A DNA stretch of 64,000 bases from Plantago ovata (lineage: Eukaryota; Streptophyta; Magnoliopsida; Lamiales; Plantaginaceae): positions 67,787,677 to 67,851,676 of the forward strand of contig CM051455.1 in NCBI GenBank assembly GCA_028274465.1, read 5' to 3'. Below, one piece after another: positions 55,913-64,000 of this stretch. How positions within the stretch are numbered: position 1 is the stretch's first letter; every line of letters starts with the position of its first letter. Made by a program: the position numbers and the translations under genes. The notes beneath the pieces were generated by a model, which saw nothing but the letters and a program-made list of their open reading frames with translations, searched no databases and was not told the DNA's origin.

Positions 55913-57253
55913 CTATTGAAATACTATTTCTAAATACACAGTCAACATAACTAAACAACAAGGTCCTTTAGCTGTTTAGCTCCCACTATTTTCACATATG
56001 CTTGCCACCAAAACAAACATACGGATAATGTCCAACAAGTTACCGTAGTGGCCAAGATCCAAATCCATACTATGATATACTCCAACGGGGGCTGGTCGCA
56101 TAGCATAATATGACCGGTAGGACTATCCAATTGTGTCACGCAACTCTTGGGTGTTAAATATAATTTAACCCGATGCTCTGCATATTGTACCTATCGAGGT
56201 CGCTAGATACAATATGAAAGTTCAAAATTAAAGCACCCCATGGAAAGCATCTCATAAATACATACATATATATATTTTTGCACTTATATTGGTTGGGGCT
56301 TGTAGCTTGAGGGTTGTTATCAGTCATCTACAAACAAATAAGGGCGCCGCCTACCCATCATGCATAAGCGGTCTACAGGTAATGGATGCCGCCTATCCAT
56401 TCTAGTTCTAAACGCGGTCAAGCACATAATGGGCGCCGCCTACCCATACATAAAATATGCGGTCCGACAAATAAGAGGGCGCCGCCTACCCTCGCATGCC
56501 TAGCGGTCGAACGGAAAGTAAAATACATGGTATTTAAACATGCATTGTCAAACAATAGCATATCGAGCAAACAAACAAGTAGTAGCCTATGTGGATGCCA
56601 AATGACTTCATAACTTCATTATGAAAATTATAATCACATACTTATAATCTCTATGAAAAATTGAAAATTTGGACTAGATTGAAAAATCGAAAATTCTATT
56701 GACCAGGTAGCAATTTTCGAAAAACCCGAAAGACTCAATAGTAATTTTCGAAACCTTGGAGGTGTTAAATCTAAAATTCAAAAGTAGAAGGACTTATTTG
56801 TAATAAAAAAAAATTGATAAATCACAAATAATCCCCTTAACTTTATACTAATTCAATTTAACTCCTCTAGTTACAAAAAATTACAATTAAATCATATTTA
56901 TATTCCAAATATAAAATTCAATCCTCAAAATTTTCAAAATTCGATTTTGGGTCCAACCCGGGAAAAATATATACATATATATATTAAAATACGGGGACGG
57001 GACCAAGTCCGTCCTCTAACGTGCCTGCGCCCGCAGGCGCGGGGCGCCTGCGGCAGGCGCACGATGCAGGCGGCCGGTCATATATATATATATTTAATTT
57101 TTTTTTTTTGAAAATTAAAAATTCCAAATTTATATAAAAACAAAACTTTTAAAAATCGAATTAATCATAGAATCAATTGCATCCACATAAACTACAAAAT
57201 CATACAACATATATACGTATATATGTAATCAATTAACCTAGCTCTGATACCAC
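55913..57253 (-). other. Long leader of the small copia element, with primer site
   Basis: A leader of about 1.3 kb without a gene. The primer site is the complement of GCTCTGATACCA (57241-57252), i.e. TGGTATCAGAGC, the standard initiator tRNA-Met match, two bases from the LTR. It contains four hairpin repeats (56341-56512) and a GC-rich inverted-repeat patch (about 57022-57075) in otherwise very AT-rich sequence. Confidence 0.75.
56341..56512 (-). repeat. Four degenerate hairpin repeats in the copia leader
   Basis: Four copies share the core GCCGCCT followed 10-25 bases later by GCGGTC. The core is flanked by complementary bases: AATGGAT/ATCCATT (56381-56401), ATGGG/CCCAT (56429-56447), GAGGG/CCCTC (56475-56493), and only GGG/CCC in the first copy (about 56342-56357). 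Stem sequence changes while pairing is kept. Confidence 0.7.
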
Positions 57254-59339
57254 TGTAAGAAAATAGGGTCAGAGTTACCACTAGGGTACGCAGCGGAATT
57301 TCAAAAAATTTCTTAACATGCAGATTAATCGATTATGTATATAGCATATATATTAAACACGTCACTTAGAAGACTTACAATACTCCAAAAGCAAGCACAG
57401 GTACCAAGTCTTCGTAATAGTCCGGTGTATCTTCTCCTTCGTCGAAGTCGAAGATATCTGCAAAACTTTGATTATCTGCAAGACAACAAAAGTTAGTTTC
57501 CAGCTCCTTGAACCTCAACCTTGGTATCCACGGATGAACAACTTATCGGAAAGAATGCTAGGATATTCTTTGTGTGGCCAAGAAGATGGGGCGGCGGTTT
57601 TCCTCCGGTGAGGGGTGGCGCGCGCGTGGCAATTATGGAGGTAGGGGAGAGTTTTTATTTAATATAAGAAAACTGGTAGACTAACTGTATGTCTCTGTGT
57701 GTCAAAAGCTCTCTAATAGTCTACTATATATAGTAGTCAATAGAAGCCTAATGAATAATCAATTAGACTTCATAAAGGAATAAGAATCTAATTCTTTTCG
57801 CACTAGGAAACCAATTCAAGTCTAGATTCATTCCCAATAAAGTTAGAACTCAATCAGGAAAATATAACTTATCCCTTGACTTCTAATAGAGGAAGGAGTC
57901 GAACTCCTTCCCCTACTCCATCTGCGCGCGCGTGCGTCCCAAGGGTAATAGGTGGGTCCCAATTTTGGGACCCATTTATAGTTCTAAGGCAATTCAAACT
58001 CCAAGTAGATTTTGTCCATGTGCATATATTAATTCTAAATTAACATATCCTTTCAAATCAAACCTCTATTATATTTCTAAAATATAATCTTTAATTGTAT
58101 TTACATAAAATACAATTAATCAGCCAATTCAATTAATAATTCCAAATCATTAATTGAGCAAAAAATTATTACAATTAATTCCAAATAAATTATAATCCAT
58201 CAATCACAATTAATTCCAAATTAATTGCGATTCCATTTTCAAGGATATTCGGATAAGCTGAATCACCACATAGTGTGACCCATAGGGCCTCATTGTATTA
58301 AGCAAGTCCTAGACTAGGCAAAATGGAATTCCTAGACGGTTTCATTTGCAATATTAATACATGAGGACGTTTGAGAGGTTTCTCAAAGCAAACCCTTTCG
58401 TTGTGAAGTCTGTTGCGCTCAACGCGGCGATGGTAACGTCCCTTCATCTGACTGACTCGAATGTATCTAGGATCGATGAAGTGTCTATCCCAATAATACA
58501 TCCACGGGCGTCTTGAGTGAGTTGCATGGTGAATCTAATATCTATTATGACTATCATAATAATATTGATATGCTGGCCAGCGGTTTTACCAATCACAACT
58601 ATGAACGACTATGAGCAGTGCTCTCCTGTGCTACACATGAGAGATGAATCCTTCACAGAATCACTTATCAACCCCATTTGTATGTAGCCATAATCTTGGA
58701 TCGTGTCTTGGGTCAACTGCTTATTCAGAGCTGACATCGACGGGTCCACCAAGGATATGGAGCAACAAATGTGATGATAAAGTCCTGTAATTCCAAAGGA
58801 CAACTGGCATCACTTCGACAACTCACCGGTTCCCATAGACACTTCGGTGTAGAGTATACATCGATGGGAGTGTCCGGTGGGTACTTCCATTGTTCGATAA
58901 AGCTTCTTCGAACAACTATGCGCAGTTATGGGAACGTTTCTTGATTGTCCAACAATCCGTTCTGTGGCCGTGGGATCGACTCACACTTGCTCTAACAAGT
59001 ATAACCTCCACGCATACTAGTCTCGGCTGGTTCCTTCAGACCTCTACATCCAAGATGAACCTCGACTAGGGAGAGTTTGGGATAGATGATAACTCACATA
59101 GCTCCCACTATCTGTGTGATCGGTCATCTATCCGAGGGGACATGTTTAATATCAATACAGACCGGAATAGAGATATGACATGCTGTATGCCTGGTGTAAT
59201 ATAAATATGAAAGCGATACTCAATAGTCAAACAACAAACATATATTATATTACGTTGACCTGTGTAATATTACGTATATGCCCTTAATAAGGGCTGCATG
59301 CCCTTAATAAAGACTGTCTCTAGGACATATAAACTATCA
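57254..59339 (-). repeat. 5' LTR of the small copia element
   Basis: 2086 bp, TGTAAGAAAATAGG to AACTATCA. Long for a copia LTR. A TATATATAGTAG stretch near 57725 could be its TATA box. No coding frame of interest; AT-rich blocks at 58000-58240 contain repeated AATTAATTCCAAAT. Confidence 0.75.
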
Positions 59340-59628
59340 CGACCTGGGTCCTCATGCCTTCCTCAAGTTCCATGGTCCAAGTAGTGCTCTGCCTGTTCTC
59401 CTTTGGAGGGTGATACCTTGACGTAAGTTTCTCCTCGGTCCGCCCACCTATGGTGGTCGAGCCCTAGGGATGCTCCTCGAGCCCCACTCTTAGTCAGCTT
59501 TATCCTTAGTGAACCATCTTGAGGGTTAACCTCTTGAAGTGTAATGAGGACCATGCTGGTCGAGCCACCCTCATGTGACGTACCTGGAGGGGTGGTCGAG
59601 CCCTGTTGAGGGACGACCTTTAGAGCCT

Positions 59629-59782
59629 CGGAGGGACATCCTTGGTGATCCGGAGGGATATCCTTGGTGATCCGGAGGGACATCCTTGGTGCTCCGGAGG
59701 GACATCCTTGGAGACCCGGAGGGATATCCTTGGTTCTCCTGAGGGACATCCTTGGAGACCCGGAGGGATATCTTTGGTGCCT
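59629..59782. repeat. 22-bp minisatellite, seven units
   Basis: Seven head-to-tail 22-bp units of the type CGGAGGGACATCCTTGGTGA plus two bases, varying mainly at GACATCC/GATATCC and in the last four bases. It lies in the solo LTR, near its minus-strand 5' end, and is absent from the Tat LTR at 31107-31857. Confidence 0.9.
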
Positions 59783-59848
59783 GTTCGCGCTCTTAGGGCG
59801 CTCCAGTTCGTAAATGCGGACTGGACATATTTTAACACCAACAAGAGT

Positions 59849-61343
59849 ATTGTCATCAAGATTATCTACTATGTAGACATCTTCTAATCTTTCTAAGGCA
59901 GAATTTTCATTTCCAAGTTAATTGGATTTGTGAAGGCTGATGCAAACACCTCAGCAACATCTACTACAGTGGTTTGCTTTTCAGCAACCACTGGAATGTC
60001 ATCATCTTGAATGACATGGACAACCGGAACGGACTTTCTTGACGTTGTCTTCTTTCTTGGGAAATTGGTCTTTGTCCTTGCCTTTTTCGGAATAGGATCA
60101 ACTGCTGAAGCTGCAGTTTGAGTGTCATCATCAGATTTCCTCTTTTTCTTGGATCTTTTGCTGGGTGCAGTAGTGTCAGCAACCGCAGCAGTATCAGCAT
60201 CAACATTTGCAGCTGTTGCATTCTCAGCAACATTTGCAGTTGTTGTATTCCTTAACTGCTTATCAGTCTCAGCAACATTTGCAGCTGTTGCATTCTCAGC
60301 AACATTTGTAGCTGTTGTATTCCTAGACTGGTTATCAGTCTTAACAACATTTGCAGCCGTTGCTTTCCTTGACTTCTTGTCAGCAACCTTAGGTCCATTC
60401 AGCTTGTAGAAAGCTCTTCCCACATTACATACTGATTTCTTAATCGGCAATGGGTTTCTCAGCTGAATCCTGTAATGTTCAAGGATGTAGCATATTTTCA
60501 AACCATACATCACTGGAAGGGAAAGTGAGACTGTGTTGTCTTCAACCTTGAGCTTGAACTTTGTAACATAATCAACAAGTCTGTTGAAAATGTACTTAGC
60601 CTAGTTAATGTCGGTTTAACTTGCATAGATATGCATTAGCAAAGGCCATCTTCTAAGGTCTACTTGGTCTATTTCTCCAACTTGGGAGTCAAGAACTTTG
60701 ATTAGTAGCAGAGCCACTAGACCAAGTGAATGGCATAGATGCTTCCTTTTTACGTGCTTATTCCAAGTCACTGGAGCTATCTCTCCTTTCTTCATCCTTT
60801 CGTTCCTGACATCACTGTAGAAAGCTTCTATTTCTTCATCAGTGGCAGTGATGTCATCTTCAGTTCCAGTAGTTGGATCTGAAAGATGTTAGCTAAATCA
60901 ATCCATTTCAGGATGATTTGCTTTCCTTGAACTGTGGTAGAAATCACTTTTTCAGTGATTCCTTGTCCATCAGTAAAGGTTTGGATTTTTATATTGTTGT
61001 AGAATTCCATTGTGTCCAGCATGCTCACTTTCTTAGTGCGAGCAGTGATGAAGAAAAGTAAGCCTTGTTGATTTATGTAATTCAACGCCTCAAGATTTTC
61101 TTCATCTAGTTATTGTTCATAGAAGTATCTGATATACTTCTCTTTGGCAAATCCTCCCCATTGCATCATCTGCTCACACTTTGCAGTGTCGAGATATGCA
61201 GGAGGCATGGGTCTTTCAGTTATTTGGTCGTTTTCCAACATAATTTTTACTTTGTCTTTCACCGGAGTAGGAGCAGTGCTTTTTCCAGCACTGTCTGCCT
61301 TTGATGACTTGGTGTTCTTAGATGATTGTCTCTTGGGAGCCAT
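59849..61343 (-). pseudogene. Sirevirus accessory (envelope-like) frame, N-terminal portion
   Basis: Starts at 61343 with a basic, Ser/Lys-rich MAPKRQSSKN and RPMPPAYLDTAKCEQMM. A stop (CAA to TAA, 61110-61112) interrupts after YFYEQ. The frame reopens to 60828 (NYINQQGLLFFITAR, KWIDLANIF), and after frame changes runs 60513-59893 with VGRAFYKLNG, then a repeated Ala/Asn/Thr-rich segment (ATAANVAE-type, about 60180-60370) and basic KRSKKKRK and PKKARTKT stretches. Position after RNase H is that of the Sirevirus envelope-like gene. The nuclear-localisation-like basic clusters do not look like an envelope protein, so the name reflects position only. Confidence 0.6.
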
Positions 61344-62325
61344 CTCTTATATAGTGTGAAGGGTTGAGAGTGTACGAACAAGAGACTTTTCTTTTTGACC
61401 GGAGGTACAGTAATTCAGAGCACATGCTAGGGAATTTTTGCAGAGAAAGGAAATGTGAGTTAAAGAATTGTCTTTCTCTAACTCTTCATTTATATAGTAT
61501 CTCTGTTATGTGAGAAGCTCAATGGTTTTGAGTTCTCAGCAAGGCTAAAATAGAGATTCATTAAGTTAGTTGAGCCTTTGCACTAAATGCTTAGTGGACC
61601 ACTAACACGAAACCGTCAGAGCATGCTTTCTCTTTGTAATATTAACCGTTAGATCATCAACTGCTTTAAAATCAATGGCCACGATTTTATTTCATGTCAT
61701 GATTTACAGCGAGTTTATCTGTGCCACGATTAACATCACAATTGATTTTACCTTGATTCACGGGATTTGATCTCTTTTACTTCAACGCTAATTGCTTGTT
61801 GAAGTATACAAGAATCTTTTCAGCAATTTTAACCATTCTAACTTTAGCAATTACTTTTTCAAGTAACAAGCCTTGTATTTGCTGAAAGTTCCCCCTTAAT
61901 CAAATATCTCATTTTTCTTAGGGTCAAAGATATTTCTGAGTTCCCGTCGCAGCAAATTATTTTATATTGAGATATTTTTAGGTAAATTCTGAGAAACATT
62001 TATGCTCTTTGCTGAGTTCCCATCTCAGATTTTTCTTTTGATACTTGAATACCTGTTTCAGTATCCTTGATTGTCTGAATACCAGTTTCAGAAATCTTTG
62101 AAGTTTTCTTACTGAGTACCCTTCTCAGCAAGTGATCAAGTTTCCTAACAAATACCCGGTTTGAAGGAATTACTTGTTGATTGCCTGTTTCAACAAACAT
62201 TTAGTGTACAACCATCTCTTTTTAGAGGAGTCAGTGGAAAGGGACTTTTTAAGAGATAAGTAACCTTTAAGCAACCATTGGCTTGCTGAATGCCTGTTTC
62301 AGCAATCCACCAAATGTATCTCTTT
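61344..62325 (-). other. Spacer between RNase H and the accessory frame of the Sirevirus element
   Basis: About 1 kb without a supported gene. Unusually dense in TCAGCAA and its complement TTGCTGA (at least eight copies), often as TTTCAGCAA or TTGCTGAAT. It probably supplies the promoter or splice site for the accessory frame, but no clear signal is seen. Confidence 0.55.
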
Positions 62326-64000
62326 TTATTGAGGTAGTTCAATCAATCCAAGGTTATACCTTAGCATTGCGAACCTATTGTCTGGTAGGGGCTTGGTAAA
62401 GATATCAGCAAGTTGATCATCAGTACCTACTTTTACAACCTCAATGTCTCCTTTTTCCACATGATCTCTAATGAAATAATGTCTAATATCAATGTGCTTT
62501 GTCCTTGAGTGGAACTTAGGACTTTGCATGATAGCAATAGCACTTGTATATCACAAAAGATTGGTGTTTTCTTTGCAGAAATACCATAATCTCTTAATTG
62601 TTGCTGAATCCATAGGATTTAAGCTGTGCAACAACCAGCCGCAATGTATTCAGATTCAGTGGATGAATTGGCAAAACAGGTTTGCTTCTTGTTGAACCAT
62701 GATATTAATCTTGTACCTAGAAACTGACAAGTTCCAGAGGTACTTTTTCTATCAAGAGTTGATCGTCCATGATCAACATCAGAATAACCTACCAATTCTA
62801 ATCCAGAATCTTTTGGATACCATAATCCAACATGACTGTGCCTTTGACATATTTCAATATCTAGAGTGCCTTTTTGTAGTGTGATTCTCTTGGATCAGAT
62901 TGGAATCTTGCACAAACACAAACAGCATACTGAATGTCAGGCCAACTTACTGTTAGATACAGCAAGGAACCAATGAGCTTCCTATACTTGTGTTCATCAA
63001 CACTTTTATCTTGTTTAGTATAGCCCAATTTGGTACCAACGCTCATGGGGATCTTTTCAGGTTTTTTTCCTCTTTGATCCTGAATTTTATGAGCATTTTT
63101 CATTTGCATACTTTGCTTGGATTTATGAATATTCCATCTTTGAGTTGCTTGACTTTTAATCCTAGGAAGTAATTCAATTTTCCCATCATACTCATTTCAA
63201 ACTTGTTTGTCATGAGTTTGGCAAAATCATCACAAAGTTGCTTGTCCTTAGATCCAAATATTATGTCATCCACATAAATCTGGACTAAGAGTATTTTACC
63301 ATCATGGTTCATGGTAAATAAGGTCTTGTCAACTTCACCTTTCTTGAAACCATTGTCCAACAAGAACTTAGCTAAGGTATCATACCAAGCTCTAGATGCT
63401 TGCTTTAGACCATATACAGCTTTCTGAAGCTTGTATACCATCTTGGTTTCTGAGGGAAGTTCAAAGCCAGGGGGTTGTTCTAGGTAGACTTCTTCAGCAA
63501 GTTCACCATTTAGGAATGCACTTTTAACATCCATTTGATAAACAATGAATCATTATGAGCAGCAAAGGCTAAGAAAAGTCTAATAGCATCCAATCTTGCA
63601 ACTGGTGCATAAGACTCATCATAGTCCAATCTTCAGTCTGGCAATAACCTTGAGCAACTAGACGTGTTTCTGAACACCCACTTTGTACCAATTGCTTTCT
63701 TTCCTTCAGCAAGGGGTACAAGTTTCCAAACTTTGTTCCTTTCAAATTAATCCAGTTCTTCTTGCATTGCCTTGATCCATTCAGAATGCTTTAAAGCTTC
63801 TTCTATGGTCTTGGGCTCAATTTCTGAAACAAAGCAAGAGAATAAATCTTCTACTTCAATGACGTTTGCTTCTTCAACAAGTTCTTGATTAGTAGACACT
63901 TTGGATCTAGTCACTTGGCGTTTGTCAATATCACCAATCATATCCGTAGAGGGATGATCTCTAATCCACTTATTAACAGGTTTTCTGCTCTTTGGATCTG
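62326..64000 (-). pseudogene. Reverse transcriptase and RNase H of the Sirevirus-like copia element
   Basis: The frame is open from the right edge (KPVNKWIRDHPS...), contains EALKHSEWIKAMQEELD, then a stop near 63747 and a short damaged stretch (GTKWVF, then DYDESYAPVARLDAIRLF). The reverse transcriptase core is open at 63534-63100, with MDVKSAFLNGEL, YGLKQASRAWYDTL and the active-site YVDD in LVQIYVDDIIFGS. Further pieces hold KLIGSLLYLTVSWPDI and, at the end, the RNase H C-terminus (KHIDIRHYFIRDHV, QLADIFTKPL, 62529-62326). At least one stop and three frame changes mean it is not functional. Gag, protease and integrase should lie beyond the window. Confidence 0.85.

Larger units (their letters stand above)
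54077..59339 (-). mobile_element. Deleted Ty1/copia element with initiator-Met primer site
   Basis: Starts TGTAAGAAAATAGG at 54077 and ends AACTATCA at 59339, flanked by CGACC (54072-54076, 59340-59344). The 5' LTR (57254-59339) is complete. The 3' LTR survives only as its last 385 or so bases, joined directly to the start of the GAG-pre-integrase segment; most of integrase and all of reverse transcriptase and RNase H are gone. Gag and part of the protease remain. Confidence 0.85.
53573..59843 (-). mobile_element. Gypsy (Tat-family) solo LTR, split by a small copia element
   Basis: Starts TGTTGAAGGG and ends TAACACCAACA, like the Tat LTR at 31107-31857, with exact AGAGT duplication (53568-53572, 59844-59848). 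Without the copia insertion only about 1.0 kb remains, with no interior, which is the signature of recombination between two LTRs. A 22-bp minisatellite (59629-59782) accounts for part of its extra length over the other copy. Confidence 0.85.
1547..64000 (-). mobile_element. Sirevirus-like Ty1/copia element, backbone of the window, interrupted by four insertions
   Basis: Read on the minus strand from the right edge the order is reverse transcriptase (from 64000), RNase H (ends 62326), a 1-kb spacer, a long degenerate accessory (envelope-like) frame in three pieces (61343-59849, 53572-52505, 19736-17079), a polypurine tract (8775-8759) and the 3' LTR (8758-1547). Removing the four insertions, each with a perfect 5-bp duplication, rejoins the pieces. 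Copia order with a coding region between RNase H and the 3' LTR is typical of Sireviruses. The 5' LTR, gag and integrase lie beyond the right edge. Frameshifts and stops show it is dead. Confidence 0.8.

Noticed and set aside
59629..59782. CRISPR-like array
   Set aside because: The units are directly adjacent with no spacers and the genome is a plant; it is a minisatellite.
53573..59843. Full-length gypsy element with copia-like genes
   Set aside because: The copia genes are inside a separate insertion with its own CGACC duplication; only a solo LTR remains when that is removed.

Overview
This is nuclear DNA of a flowering plant (probably a eudicot; species not identifiable from the sequence) and essentially the whole window is nested LTR retrotransposons. 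I see no host gene. The evidence is plant-type Ty1/copia and Ty3/gypsy proteins, tRNA-Asp, tRNA-Arg-type and initiator-Met primer-binding sites, LTRs with TG...CA ends, and nine exact 5-bp target-site duplications (TSDs) that I matched by eye.

Layout. The backbone is one minus-strand Sirevirus-like copia element. Its 3' LTR starts at 1547 and its reverse transcriptase runs off the right edge at 64000. It landed in an older plus-strand LTR of the same family (1196-1546), which at its left abuts another LTR (1-1195). Four insertions cut the backbone: element A (2747-8437, TSD GAGCT), element B (8880-16939, GTAAG), element C (19742-52499, AAGAT) and a gypsy solo LTR (53573-59843, AGAGT). Element C was itself hit by a Tat-lineage gypsy element (22130-31857, TGGTT), by plus-strand element D (34586-42835, GGTGT) and by element E (45635-52117, GTGGG). 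The solo LTR holds a deleted copia element (54077-59339, CGACC). Element E carries a Cassandra-type LTR with a 5S rRNA-like core (50866-51204, ATTCA). That gives up to four successive levels of insertion.

Elements A-E form one family of non-autonomous, Athila-like gypsy elements. They have 1.16-1.32 kb LTRs with TGATGAA/TTCATCA-type ends and a tRNA-Asp primer site. They carry gag (B-E also protease) but no reverse transcriptase, RNase H or integrase, so they would need enzymes from a partner. B, C and D also carry a second ORF (ORF2) behind what looks like a conserved leader intron of about 540 bp. D has an intact 718-codon Gag-protease frame. A shares the LTR and 3' region but carries a different gag and no ORF2.

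The features I consider most worth follow-up are RNA- or DNA-structural: GC-rich palindromes of the GGGGCGATTCGCCCC type just upstream of the LTR TATA box and again in front of the ORF2 leader; twin hairpins in the 3' region of A-E; covarying hairpins in the leader of the small copia element; and a TCAGCAA-type motif crowded throughout the Sirevirus backbone. One run of 100 N (22158-22257) marks an assembly gap.
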